Below are positions 1-7,702 of a stretch of 37,605 nt of DNA, piece by piece. The stretch lies in assembly GCA_937925335.1 (NCBI GenBank), contig CALEWY010000141.1, positions 1 through 37,605 of the forward strand, read 5' to 3'. The stretch is from an uncultured Acidimicrobiales bacterium. Lineage in GTDB: Bacteria; Actinomycetota; Acidimicrobiia; Acidimicrobiales; SZUA-35. Every line of letters starts with the position of its first letter. Position 1 is the first letter of the stretch. A program made the position numbers and the translations under genes. Under the pieces are notes generated by a model, which worked only from the letters and a program-made list of their open reading frames with translations, searched no databases and was not told the origin of the DNA.

Positions 1-1
1 A

Positions 2-211
2 CTCATCGACGTTGAACTCACCACCCGCATCGGTGCCGAACCCCACGAACGAACACTGTCCCGCACAAACCTGCGCAACGGTCACCGCCCAAAAACGTTG
101 TCGACCCCGGCCGGCGATCTCGAGTTGAAGATCCCGAAACTTCGCAAAGGCACTGCACTCCTCGATCCGTCGCAGACAAGGCGCAATACGATTGGGCGTC
201 GTGACGGATGA
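2..211 (+). pseudogene. IS256-family (mutator) transposase, internal N-terminal-region fragment
   Basis: Reading from base 2, the frame gives a stretch typical of the N-terminal third of IS256/mutator transposases: a GAEPHERT segment, then RNGHRPKTL, then LELKIPKLRKG. The usual continuation is a short linker and the DDE catalytic domain. Here recognisable similarity ends near base 175 and the frame stops with TGA at 209-211, so the catalytic domain is absent. The 5' end is cut off by the window edge. It is a decayed insertion-sequence remnant, not a functional transposase. The following membrane-protein gene starts inside its last codons. Confidence 0.8.
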
Positions 212-635
212 ATCCGGCTCAAACGTCGACGGATCAGAAGAAGATGCCGCCGAGCGTCAGCAGCGTCTCGGAAAGAACATCGTTCGACTAACAACGGTCT
301 TGGCGATTCCCTACGTGATAATCGGACTCTGGGCGCTCCCCGTCGAGGTCTTGACGGTCCTCTTCTTTCTCAGCGTTGCTCTCTTCATGGTCGGCATTCC
401 GCTACTCATCAAAAAGGACAAAGTCCGGTTGTTGATGCTCTTGCTGGTGCCTGTGGTGATAGCTCTTGTCGATCTCTTCCCCGAAATGATCTTGGGTCCG
501 ATCTACGTCTTCGTCATCATCACCGTGCCAATCGGCGGTCCGCTGCTGCTCGGAATGATCGTCCTCTACCTCCACCGTCGATCGCAGCTTGGGCGTGGAG
601 TCGAAGACACCGCCGTCGACGACTCAACTCTCTGA
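201..635 (+). CDS. small multi-pass membrane protein, paralog A
   Basis: I do not recognise the family. The 144-residue product has a short acidic N-terminus, a conserved ERQQRLGKNIVRL segment, and about four hydrophobic stretches that look like membrane helices (roughly residues 30-50, 52-72, 80-95 and 100-122), ending in a basic HRRSQLGR motif. GTG 201 is chosen over TTG 192 because the paralog at 693 begins with the same GTG-x-GAT-GAA pattern. The two share the N-terminal amphipathic segment and the last helix plus RRSQL tail. The paralog lacks the middle helices, so it is either an internally deleted copy or this one is expanded. Function unknown. The gene begins on the tail of an IS256 remnant. 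Confidence 0.65.
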   Translation: MTDESGSNVDGSEEDAAERQQRLGKNIVRLTTVLAIPYVIIGLWALPVEVLTVLFFLSVALFMVGIPLLIKKDKVRLLMLLLVPVVIALVDLFPEMILGPIYVFVIITVPIGGPLLLGMIVLYLHRRSQLGRGVEDTAVDDSTL

Positions 636-692
636 CACTGCTACGTCTTGGGATAGTGCCGCACAGCGTCTAGCGATAGCGTGCGGTGCGTT

Positions 693-953
693 GTGATGGA
701 TGAACGCAGCTCAAGCATTGGCGGATCACCTACAGCCGATGCGATGGAGCGCCAACAACGCCTCGGAAAGAACATCGTTCGACTGTTGGTGTTCCTGGTG
801 GGCCTCGTTGCAATTGGTCGACTAAATATCCTCACCGGAGGAGTCGAAGAGCAGTTCGTGGCCTTGAGCGTATTTGCCGTGATCATCGGCGTTCCGCTAC
901 TCATTGGAATGACCGTTGTGTTCCTTTACCGGCGGTCACAACTGGAGCGTTAG
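693..953 (+). CDS. small membrane protein, paralog B (short form)
   Basis: This 86-residue protein is homologous to the product of the gene just upstream. It shares the ERQQRLGKNIVRL segment and the final GVPLLIGMTVVFLYRRSQLER block, with two predicted membrane helices instead of about four. The GTG at 693 aligns with the start of the upstream paralog; ATG 696 is an equal alternative. The genes are 57 bp apart in the same direction, a tandem duplication that may be co-transcribed. No known domain is seen. Conserved termini around a variable middle suggest a membrane scaffold or partner-binding role, but that is speculation. Confidence 0.6.
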   Translation: MMDERSSSIGGSPTADAMERQQRLGKNIVRLLVFLVGLVAIGRLNILTGGVEEQFVALSVFAVIIGVPLLIGMTVVFLYRRSQLER

Positions 954-997
954 GTCGAAGAGACACCTCCGCGGAGCTGTTTCCAGAAATGCGAGCG

Positions 998-1402
998 CTA
1001 CTCGTCGAGGAGATCGAGCATCGCTTCGATGACGAGACCCGAGGTGATCGAGTATTCGACCAATCGTTCACGTCGGTTGTGGGCAGGGTCAGAACCTGAC
1101 GCCTTCACACCTCGAACGCCCGCCTTTGCGAGCTTGTCGCAGACATTGTCGAGTTTGCGGTTGAACGTGGTGATCGACCATCCGAGCCGGGCCGCTGCCT
1201 CTTTGCTCGGCGGGATTGACTGGTTTGCGGTCGGGTTGCGCAGCGATGGTTCGGCGAGAGCGAGCACGAGGGCAAGCTGCGAGTCGGTCATTGGCAGATC
1301 GACCGCATTGACGGTTGCTCCGGCGTCGATGTTTGTCGATGGGGTCCCACACTTGGCCTCGAGAGATTGCGTCAGCCCTTGATGGTGTGGCATCGATCGC
1401 AT
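998..1402 (-). CDS. winged-helix/HTH protein resembling the C-terminal domain of actinobacterial FHA proteins
   Basis: The 134-residue product contains a DNA-binding-like region at about residues 38-125: LALAEPSLRNP, then KEAAARLGWSITTFNRKLDNVCDKL (a helix-turn-helix-like core), then NRRERLVEYSITSGLV. I know this block as the C-terminal part of actinobacterial proteins that begin with a phosphothreonine-binding FHA domain. No FHA domain precedes it here, and the first 37 residues look unlike either domain. ATG 1402 is the longest start; ATG 1291 would begin exactly at the conserved domain. It could be a truncated FHA protein or a genuine solo regulator. It converges with the membrane-protein genes to its left. 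Confidence 0.6.
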   Translation of the reverse strand: MRSMPHHQGLTQSLEAKCGTPSTNIDAGATVNAVDLPMTDSQLALVLALAEPSLRNPTANQSIPPSKEAAARLGWSITTFNRKLDNVCDKLAKAGVRGVKASGSDPAHNRRERLVEYSITSGLVIEAMLDLLDE

Positions 1403-1478
1403 TCGATCTCGCAGTTTTCCGGTCGGCGGTCAGGATCTTCCATTGATGCTCAGCGATGGACGCTTCTAGGCTCGTGGC

Positions 1479-1832
1479 GTGGTGTTCGCTGAGGATCAGG
1501 CGCTGCTTGCGCTGGATGATGAGTTTGAAGCTGCCGATGTGTTGGTCGCCTACCGGCGTCAGGCGTTGGTCCTCCATCCAGACGCCGGTGGGACCGACGA
1601 GCAGATGGTGCGCCTGACCGAAGCACGTGATCGCCTGCTCGACTTCTGCGCAAACGGACCGCTCACCGCGGAAGGCGAAACGTTGGTTGCCGGTTCCAGC
1701 GATGACGTCGACGCCGTGGTTTGGGACGACGATCGTGACGAAGCAAAACTACGGTTCTATCTGATCCCGCTACTGGCGTTTCCGCTGTTCTTCATTCTGT
1801 TGGTCGCGATCGCAAACACCATCAGCAACTAA
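1479..1832 (+). CDS. tail-anchored J-domain (DnaJ-like) protein
   Basis: The 117-residue protein starts with a compact J domain (about residues 5-55). It has an AYRRQALVLHPDAGG segment with the diagnostic HPD at residues 33-35, followed by a helix ending in EARDRLL. An acidic linker follows, then one hydrophobic helix (about residues 92-113) at the extreme C-terminus. J domains stimulate DnaK ATPase through HPD, so this would recruit cytoplasmic Hsp70 to the membrane. It has no Gly/Phe region, zinc finger or client-binding domain, so it is not DnaJ or CbpA. GTG codons at 1479 and 1482 are the possible starts. No dnaK is in the window. Confidence 0.7.
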   Translation: MVFAEDQALLALDDEFEAADVLVAYRRQALVLHPDAGGTDEQMVRLTEARDRLLDFCANGPLTAEGETLVAGSSDDVDAVVWDDDRDEAKLRFYLIPLLAFPLFFILLVAIANTISN

Positions 1833-1844
1833 CTGGCTCGGCAA

Positions 1845-1886
1845 CCTCAGGGGTCGGACCCGAACCGCAGGGTCAGACCCCTGAGG
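1845..1886. terminator. hairpin between convergent genes
   Basis: The arms at 1845-1861 and 1870-1886 pair over 17 bp with one mismatch and an 8-nt loop. The hairpin sits 12 bp after the J-domain gene and 38 bp beyond the end of the minus-strand gene, so it can serve both directions. No T-tract follows, as is common in high-GC actinobacteria. Confidence 0.7.
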
Positions 1887-1924
1887 CTGCGCGCTCGAAC
1901 ATGTCTGAAGACGAGGGCTGGGAA

Positions 1925-3016
1925 TCAGTCGGGCGCTGGCTCGGTGGTGGATTCCGAAGTGGGCGCGGCCACATCAGTCGGATCGACCTCGCCATCACCC
2001 TCGGCTTCGAGGTCTGATTCAGGGTCGGACTCGACCTCAGCTTCGTCAGGTTCCACGGCAGCCTGGGCATCCGACATCGGTAGCGACGATGGCGGTTCCG
2101 GGTCGGTCGTGTGGGTTGCCTTCACCGGAGCAGGCTCGGTCGAGGAGCCGCCGGAGGTTGCTGGGTGGGTCGTGCTCGGTGACGAGGGCTCCGTGCTTGC
2201 GCTCCCGCCCGGAACGGTTGTCTCGACCGGGCCCTCGGTGGTGACCGTCGTGTCGTCTGGAACGGATCCGTCCGGTCCTTCGGTGGTGTCAGTGACGTCG
2301 GTGGTCGATTCGGTCGTCGAACCATCGGCGATCGTGCTCGTGACCTCGACCGGGTGCCCCGGCTCGTCGGTGCTGCGTGCTGTGGGATCGGTGTCAGCCG
2401 TGGTGTCAGGAACGGTGATTGACGGAGCCGGGGGAGTGGACGCGGGCGCCTCCATGGTCGTCGTGGTGACCGTTGGTTCGGTTGGCGCAACGATGGTTGG
2501 CGTTGGAGCCTCGGTGGTGACGGCCGGGTCACAACACGTCGTTGGCGCTGCGCCGGGGCCACTGCTCGGCGGCGCCGATGGCTGTGTCGTTGGTGTCGTG
2601 ACCGTTGGAGCGGTGGTCGACGCCGAGCTGTTCGTCGTATCGGTCGCATCAGCGTCATCGCTGCCAGAGCTATTCGTGGCGGCAGCGGTGTCAGGCGTTG
2701 AGGTTTCGGTCGTTTCGTCGGGTGCAACCTCGGTGTCGCCACCGTCGGTCGTCTCTTCATCTCGCAACTCGTTGGTGCTCGGCGAGGTCGGGTCGGCCGC
2801 AACGGCCGCAGGTGCTGGCTCGGTCGTTGACGAGAGCAAGCCGACACCGTCGACGAGCGCTTCTTGACGCGCCTGCAAGGCTTGGTAGCCGAGCGGGCCG
2901 GCGACGAGTGCGGCGGTCACGGTTGAGAGCGCGACGGCAAGCATGAACCTCGGCGACTTCGCTGCTTCGAAAACGGCGCTAATCACTCCACCCAACCCAC
3001 TCAAGCCTTGCCCCAC
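1925..3016 (-). CDS. membrane-anchored Ser/Thr/Pro-rich low-complexity protein
   Basis: The 363-residue product has an N-terminal cytoplasmic stub, one membrane helix at about residues 23-46 (FMLAVALSTVTAALVAGPLGY), and then about 300 residues dominated by Thr, Ser, Pro, Asp and Glu with no globular domain. The C-terminus becomes strongly acidic (EPDEAEVESDPESDLEAEG). The topology suggests an extracytoplasmic stalk or wall-spanning region, possibly O-glycosylated as in other actinobacteria. The start is GTG 3016. Overlapping long open frames on the other strand reflect the repetitive GC-rich composition. Function unknown. Confidence 0.65.
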   Translation of the reverse strand: MGQGLSGLGGVISAVFEAAKSPRFMLAVALSTVTAALVAGPLGYQALQARQEALVDGVGLLSSTTEPAPAAVAADPTSPSTNELRDEETTDGGDTEVAPDETTETSTPDTAAATNSSGSDDADATDTTNSSASTTAPTVTTPTTQPSAPPSSGPGAAPTTCCDPAVTTEAPTPTIVAPTEPTVTTTTMEAPASTPPAPSITVPDTTADTDPTARSTDEPGHPVEVTSTIADGSTTESTTDVTDTTEGPDGSVPDDTTVTTEGPVETTVPGGSASTEPSSPSTTHPATSGGSSTEPAPVKATHTTDPEPPSSLPMSDAQAAVEPDEAEVESDPESDLEAEGDGEVDPTDVAAPTSESTTEPAPD

Positions 3017-3104
3017 CGCACGTTCTAGTCGCCGGATAGGCCAGATGGATCAGGTCGGGTGGAATCACCCACGCCTGATGTCACGGGGCGAGATCATGCG
3101 GTCA

Positions 3105-3168
3105 CGGTCTGAGACCGGCGACCTGAAGTGGCCGTCTGAAGCGGTGTTTGAAGTGGCGGTCTGAAGCG
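3105..3168. repeat. palindrome plus paired 20-bp direct repeats upstream of the Ser/Thr-rich gene
   Basis: An inverted repeat CGGTCT-g-AGACCG lies at 3105-3117. It is followed by two copies of TGAAGTGGCSGTCTGAAGCG at 3124-3143 and 3149-3168 that differ at one base and start 25 bp apart. The location, about 90-150 bp upstream of the minus-strand start at 3016, fits a regulator-binding region. The function is inferred from placement only. Confidence 0.5.
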
Positions 3169-3264
3169 CCGCGTCAGGCGAGGGGGACGGAACGTCGCAG
3201 GTGCCAGCCGCCGGCCTTCGCTTCTCGGAGGTTGCGAAGAAGCGCGACCGTGCGTTGAAAAGGA

Positions 3265-3302
3265 TTCCCCGGCCCGTGCCCGCGCCGGGTCGGACCGGGG
3301 AA
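3265..3302 (-). terminator. GC-rich hairpin downstream of the M20 peptidase gene
   Basis: Arms TTCCCCGG (3265-3272) and CCGGGGAA (3295-3302) are perfect complements, and inner CCCG/CGGG pairing is also possible. It lies about 67 bp beyond the peptidase stop. There is no clear U-tract. Confidence 0.45.
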
Positions 3303-3368
3303 CGTGAAGCGGCTTTAGCAGACGGACGGTCACCAAAACGATTCCGTGCGACCAGGCGGAGCGACGGA

Positions 3369-4553
3369 TCAGCCCCGCAACAAGGTTCGGTAGACCTTGG
3401 CCGCCTGGTCGAGCTGATCGATGTCGACCCACTCGACGGCCTGGTGTGCCTGATCGATCGAACCCGGTCCGAACAGCACCGTCTCCTTGGCCAGCCCTCC
3501 GTAGCTGAGCGCGTTCGATCCGTAGGTCGCCGCTTCCGGAACGGTGCCGGCGAGCTCACACAGCTCCTTGATGAACCCGGAGTCAGGCTCCTGATAGAAC
3601 GCGGGGCTGCCGGCCCCGTAGGCCAACTCCGTGATCGCTTCGAGCGGCATGGCTGCTTCTTTGATCAGCGCAGCGAGGTCGTTGAACACCTCGGTTACGT
3701 CTTCGCCGGGAGCGGTGCGGCGACCGGCATACACGGTGCAGCAATCGGGGATGATGTTGCGAGCTCGGCCACCACCGATTTCGGTGACCGACAATGTTCC
3801 TGGTCCAACCGGTGTCGACCCTCCCGCCGCGGTGATCCGTTCGTGCTCTGCATCCAGTGCCGCAATGATTCGACCGGCGGCGCTGATGGCGTTGGCTCCG
3901 AGCTCGGGCTGGCTCGAGTGTGCGGCCTTGCCGTTCACCGTGATCTCGAGGCCGATTGCGCCGCGGTGGCCATGAACTGGCGCACACATCGTTGGTTCGG
4001 CGACGATCAGGCGATCGATCTCGAGACCCGACTTGCGGACCCAACGACGAAACGCCCCAGCACCGATCAATCCGCCGACCTCTTCGGCGATGGTGCCGAC
4101 GAGCCAGAGGTCGACGCCGAGCGGTTCTCCTTCGGCTTGCATCGCCTCCAGCACGGCGAGCACGACGGCGAAGCTCGCCTTTGTGTCGACCGACCCTCGG
4201 CCATAGACGCGATCATCAGCGATACGACCGTCGAAGGGGTCGTCGGTCATGTGTTCGATCGAGACGGTGTCGAGGTGGGCGTCGACCACCAGGGTTGGAG
4301 CACCGGGAGGGCCCTGGAAGTGGGCATAGACATTCGGGCGGTCGCCGGTCTCAGAACTGGAGAGAACCGAGTCGAGTGTGACCGTTGCACCGAGTGCCTC
4401 GGCTCGGTCGGCAACCGCTCGCGCAAGGTCGCCTTCGCCGCCCGGCCCAGAGATCGGACCGGCCTGAAGCGGGTTGACGCTCGGGATCTGCACGAGCTCG
4501 CCGACTCGGGCTGCAAGGTTGAGCGGGGACGCGGCGTCGATCGAGGTGGCCAT
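3369..4553 (-). CDS. M20-family metallopeptidase (ArgE/DapE/CPG2-like deacylase)
   Basis: The 394-residue protein has the M20 dinuclear-zinc layout: VVDAHLD with the first metal His93 and catalytic Asp95, the bridging Asp123 in GRGSVDTK, the general-base Glu pair 157-158 in IAEEVGG, metal Glu186 in VAEPT, and a last metal His in QAHQAVEWV near the C-terminus. The GHRGAIGLEITVNGKAAHSSQP block is the lid/dimerisation domain. The family hydrolyses amide bonds of N-acyl amino acids, succinyl-diaminopimelate or dipeptides; the substrate cannot be fixed from sequence. ATG 4553 is chosen because the 22 residues further upstream look unlike protein. The gene is divergent from the folate gene at 4697. 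Confidence 0.88.
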   Translation of the reverse strand: MATSIDAASPLNLAARVGELVQIPSVNPLQAGPISGPGGEGDLARAVADRAEALGATVTLDSVLSSSETGDRPNVYAHFQGPPGAPTLVVDAHLDTVSIEHMTDDPFDGRIADDRVYGRGSVDTKASFAVVLAVLEAMQAEGEPLGVDLWLVGTIAEEVGGLIGAGAFRRWVRKSGLEIDRLIVAEPTMCAPVHGHRGAIGLEITVNGKAAHSSQPELGANAISAAGRIIAALDAEHERITAAGGSTPVGPGTLSVTEIGGGRARNIIPDCCTVYAGRRTAPGEDVTEVFNDLAALIKEAAMPLEAITELAYGAGSPAFYQEPDSGFIKELCELAGTVPEAATYGSNALSYGGLAKETVLFGPGSIDQAHQAVEWVDIDQLDQAAKVYRTLLRG

Positions 4554-4696
4554 GCGCCACGTTAGGACGTCGACGCACCGCCTGCCCAGGCGACCGCTAC
4601 ACCACGCATGCAACAGCAAACGACAACCGTGCTTGCCGATCGCTCATCGAGCGTGGCCGGTCGCCGAAATGATCGGCAGGCAGACATGATGTGGTG

Positions 4697-5275
4697 ATGA
4701 CCTCGATGACGAAGGCCGAGCTTCGAGAGCGAGCCCAGACGAATCGGTCGTCGCTGCGCGTCGACCACGGCCGAATCTGCGCCGGACTGGAACACTTCTT
4801 GGCAGGCCTCACCCTTGTGTCCTCGCAGCGACGTTGGGTCGTGACGTTCGCCGCCATGCCGGGGGAGCCGGATCTGGCGGGGTTGGTCGATCGGCCAAAC
4901 ATCGGGTCGCTCGCGCTGACCCGCACGCCGGAGGAGGGGCGAGTGCTCTCGGTCCATCCGGCTGACGCCGAACGAGAACTGCACCGCTGGGGTTACAGCC
5001 AACCGGTGAGCGGAGCGCCGATCGTGCCCGATGCAGACATCGCCGTGGTGTTGGTGCCAGGCCTGGCCTTCGATCGCCAGGGCGGACGGCTCGGGTTTGG
5101 AGCAGGCTTTTATGACCGGTTCTTGTCGCGGCTTGGTCCTGACGTCATGCGAGTTGGCGTGAGTGACGGTTTCATCGTCGCTGAGGTGCCTACCGATGAC
5201 CACGACGTTGCGATGACGCACCTCGCAACCGAGGCCGGCGTGATGGCGCTCCCGCTTGATGGCAAGCACGAATGA
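4697..5275 (+). CDS. 5-formyltetrahydrofolate cyclo-ligase
   Basis: The 192-residue product carries the family signature VLVPGLAFDRQGGRLGFGAGFYDRFL, which includes the phosphate/ATP loop and the folate-binding GxGxGFYDR element. The N-terminal MTKAELRERAQTNR helix is also typical. The enzyme uses ATP to convert 5-formyl-THF to 5,10-methenyl-THF, returning a dead-end folate to one-carbon metabolism; it is cytoplasmic. Length matches the family (about 180-200 residues). GTG 4691 and 4694 precede ATG 4697 in frame, and ATG is preferred. It is divergent from the M20 peptidase with a 143-bp spacer in which I see no other gene. Confidence 0.9.
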   Translation: MTSMTKAELRERAQTNRSSLRVDHGRICAGLEHFLAGLTLVSSQRRWVVTFAAMPGEPDLAGLVDRPNIGSLALTRTPEEGRVLSVHPADAERELHRWGYSQPVSGAPIVPDADIAVVLVPGLAFDRQGGRLGFGAGFYDRFLSRLGPDVMRVGVSDGFIVAEVPTDDHDVAMTHLATEAGVMALPLDGKHE

Positions 5276-5328
5276 GAGTTCAGAACGGTTGAGATCGCCG
5301 AACAATCGAGACGTGAACCCCTGAACTC
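5276..5328. repeat. 8-bp inverted repeat between convergent genes
   Basis: GAGTTCAG (5276-5283) and CTGAACTC (5321-5328) are perfect complements separated by 37 nt, directly after the cyclo-ligase stop and before the lipoprotein gene's end. The loop is long for a classical terminator, so a terminator role is only possible. Confidence 0.3.
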
Positions 5329-5343
5329 GTCACACCGACCGAC

Positions 5344-6654
5344 TTAGCGAACGGTCAACGTGAGGTCGGCATCCTCAGCGACGGCTTCGTCGGTGAGGAG
5401 AAGGCGGTAGCTCTCATCGCCAGCGACGAATGCGTTCAAGAACGCGATGACGAACCGGTTGGTCAGCTCGTGGGCCCGGTCGATCGGCATCTGGTCGACC
5501 GCGCAACCTTCCTCGGCATAGCCGTCGATCACGTCGGTGAACTGCTCGGGCACATCCTCGATGAGCGGGACGAACTCTTGATAGCGGCACACGTCCGTGA
5601 ACGACTGGTGGCCCGCCCCTTCGAGATCGATCTGGAATCGATAGGCCGATGAAGCGAGTTCGAGTGGGCGGGTCGTCTCCCCTTCGATCGGCGTCGTGGT
5701 GTCGTCCGTTCCGGTGATTGCGAGCATCGGAACGGTGATGGCGGTGAGTGTCTCGTCGGGGAGCGCCGACGAGAACGGCGCCATCATGGCGATCGCGTCG
5801 ATGCGATCGTCGGCAGCGATCTCGGCGCGGTCGGTCGTGAGGCCGCCGGCGTTTGCGAGGGCGGTGAATCCACCGAAGGAGTGGCCGGTCACACCGATGC
5901 GTTCCGGGTCGATCGCTTCACCGATGGCCACGTCAAAGTCGAGCGGTCCGCCGTCGCTGCCTTCGAGGAGTTCGGTGATGACCAGCGAGGTGTCCTGCGG
6001 ACGATTGACGGCGATCCGATCCGGGTCGTCGCCCGAACCGATCACGACCTCGATGGCCGTATTGCCGAGATGGTTCGGTGCTGCGACGACGTAGCCGTGG
6101 CTGGCGAGCGTCTCGGTGAAGAACGATGCGATGTAGCTGAGGCCACCGCTGCCGTGGCTGTAGATCACGAGCGGGAATGGCCCATCGCTTGAGACGGGTG
6201 CATCTTCGAAGGCATTACGAGCGGGCACGGCGATGCCAGCGATGAACTCATACTGCGCGGCTTCTTCGCCGGTTCCTGGATCGACCGGGTACCAAACGTC
6301 GACGCTGATTCGCCGAGAGCGTTCGGAGTCGCTGAAGGCCATCGTTTGACGGCCGACGTCGTACGGCCCCCGACCGCTTGGAATCTCTGGGGCATCGCCT
6401 TCAGGGAGTGCGGCCGTTGTCGCGGGCGCAGCGGTGGTGGTCGGCGCTTCGGTCGTCGTGGTTTCGGGCTCAGCCTCGGCAGCGGTGTCATCCGATGAAG
6501 TGGCCGGAGCTTCGGTTGTCTCCGAAGCGTCGGCCTCGGTGGTTGCGGGATTGGTGGTTGCGGTGTCGTCTGAGCTGGTGCAGGCGGCAGCGATGAGGCT
6601 GATGCCGACAAACATGACGGCTAAACGGTTTCGCCGAGCGTGGAGGGCTGACAT
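5344..6654 (-). CDS. lipoprotein alpha/beta hydrolase (PAF-acetylhydrolase/dienelactone-hydrolase-like)
   Basis: The 436-residue protein has a lipoprotein signal with lipobox IAAAC (Cys25), then a Thr/Ala/Glu-rich linker to about residue 85, then an alpha/beta hydrolase domain. Catalytic features are an oxyanion-loop YSHGSGG (about 165-171), nucleophile Ser259 in GHSFGG, acid Asp317 or 318 in TGTDD, and His349 in GAGHQS. The domain resembles secreted platelet-activating-factor acetylhydrolases and chlorophyllase-like esterases. It is predicted to be anchored on the outer face of the membrane. ATG 6654 is chosen because it places the signal peptide at the N-terminus; the longer frame adds 29 unlikely residues. 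The gene shares a 64-bp divergent promoter gap with the esterase at 6719. Confidence 0.85.
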   Translation of the reverse strand: MSALHARRNRLAVMFVGISLIAAACTSSDDTATTNPATTEADASETTEAPATSSDDTAAEAEPETTTTEAPTTTAAPATTAALPEGDAPEIPSGRGPYDVGRQTMAFSDSERSRRISVDVWYPVDPGTGEEAAQYEFIAGIAVPARNAFEDAPVSSDGPFPLVIYSHGSGGLSYIASFFTETLASHGYVVAAPNHLGNTAIEVVIGSGDDPDRIAVNRPQDTSLVITELLEGSDGGPLDFDVAIGEAIDPERIGVTGHSFGGFTALANAGGLTTDRAEIAADDRIDAIAMMAPFSSALPDETLTAITVPMLAITGTDDTTTPIEGETTRPLELASSAYRFQIDLEGAGHQSFTDVCRYQEFVPLIEDVPEQFTDVIDGYAEEGCAVDQMPIDRAHELTNRFVIAFLNAFVAGDESYRLLLTDEAVAEDADLTLTVR

Positions 6655-6718
6655 GGCCGGAGACGGTACCGCCCTCAGAGGTGACCAAGATCGCGGCGTC
6701 GCACTACTGTTCGCGCGC

Positions 6719-7690
6719 ATGACCGGACTCGACGCAGACATGCAGGCAATCGTTGATCTCGTGAACGGCGCGGCGGCTGATGCGCCTTCGATCTGGGACC
6801 AGACCGTGGCCGATCGGCGCGAGGGTTACCAGGCGCTCGTGATGGCGGTTCCACCCGGCCCCGAGATGGCGTCGGTCACCGACGCATCGTTCGACGGCCC
6901 CGGCGGCCCGGTATTGACCCGGATATATCGCCCGACCGCCGTCGAAGGAGGCGACCCTGGCGGGCAGGGCGTCATCGTCTTTTACCACGGTGGTGGTTGG
7001 GTCATCGGCGATCTCGATACCCACGACGAAGTGTGTCGCCAGCTCGCTTCACAGTCCGGCGCTGCGGTTGTGTCTGTCGACTACCGGATGGGGCCCGAGG
7101 CCCGTTTCCCCGCAGCGATCGACGACAGCTGGGCTGCCTTCGAATGGGTCGTTGCGAACCGTGCTGGTATCTGCGGCGACGCCGACGCGAAGGTGTGCGT
7201 CAGTGGCGACTCAGCGGGCGGCAATCTTGCCGCAGTCGTCGCCTTGATGGCTCGCGACGCTGGCATCGACTTGGCCGCACAGCTGCTCGTTTACCCGGCG
7301 ACGGACATGACTCAGCAAGGCCACGCCAGCCTCGTCGAGAACGCCGAGGGCTACGTGCTCACCATGGAAACCATGCGCTGGTTCCGTGCTCACTACCTCA
7401 GCGAGGATGACGACGAGGCGGCAACGCAAGCGACCGACTGGCGAGGCTCACCGCTGCTCTCCGAGTCGTTGGCCGGTGTAGCTCCAGCGCTTGTGATCAC
7501 TGCACAGTTCGATCCGCTTCGTGACGAAGGCACCGCCTATGCCAATGCGCTCGCCGCAGCCGGCGTCGAGGTCACCCACACGAACTACGAAGGTGTTGTG
7601 CACATCTTCTTCCAGCTCGGACCGATCGTGGAAAAAGCAGCTGCGGCGGTCGCCGAGGTGGCAACCGCCGCAGCACGTGCGCTTTCGTAA
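6719..7690 (+). CDS. HSL-family (family IV) esterase/lipase
   Basis: The 323-residue protein shows the hormone-sensitive-lipase family hallmarks: HGGGWVIGD at 90-98 (oxyanion hole), nucleophile Ser165 in GDSAGGN, Asp265 in FDPLRDEG, and His295 in GVVHIF. Family members hydrolyse short-chain acyl esters in the cytoplasm; no signal peptide is seen. The frame stays open 285 nt upstream, across the start of the divergent lipoprotein gene. ATG 6719 is preferred because homology begins there, although no strong Shine-Dalgarno sequence precedes it. Having two unrelated alpha/beta hydrolases back to back is a local curiosity and need not mean a shared pathway. Confidence 0.9.
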   Translation: MTGLDADMQAIVDLVNGAAADAPSIWDQTVADRREGYQALVMAVPPGPEMASVTDASFDGPGGPVLTRIYRPTAVEGGDPGGQGVIVFYHGGGWVIGDLDTHDEVCRQLASQSGAAVVSVDYRMGPEARFPAAIDDSWAAFEWVVANRAGICGDADAKVCVSGDSAGGNLAAVVALMARDAGIDLAAQLLVYPATDMTQQGHASLVENAEGYVLTMETMRWFRAHYLSEDDDEAATQATDWRGSPLLSESLAGVAPALVITAQFDPLRDEGTAYANALAAAGVEVTHTNYEGVVHIFFQLGPIVEKAAAAVAEVATAAARALS

Positions 7691-7702
7691 ACTCGGACCC
7701 GG

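Larger units (their letters stand above)
3017..3368. other. 352-bp intergenic region with repeats, no gene
   Basis: I see no convincing gene here; open frames crossing it are antisense to the peptidase. It holds a symmetric element and a pair of 20-bp direct repeats near 3105-3168, upstream of the Ser/Thr-rich gene, and a GC hairpin at 3265-3302 downstream of the peptidase gene. Both flanking genes are on the minus strand, so the region is the peptidase 3' end plus the promoter region of the Ser/Thr-rich gene. Confidence 0.6.

Noticed and set aside
1381..1450. HNH-like tail (ENCEIECDRCHTIKG) on the minus strand
   Set aside because: The frame is closed by a stop about 25 residues upstream and the block lacks the preceding His-Asn part. 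It resembles an HNH end but cannot be called a gene or clear remnant.
1944..2867. Plus-strand Val/Ser/Gly-rich frame opposite the Ser/Thr-rich gene
   Set aside because: Composition follows from the repetitive antisense sequence. The minus frame has a membrane anchor and a credible start.
3201..4565. Long plus-strand frame of 454 codons
   Set aside because: It is antisense to the M20 peptidase, whose catalytic motifs are all present. The plus product is Arg/Asp-rich without any domain.
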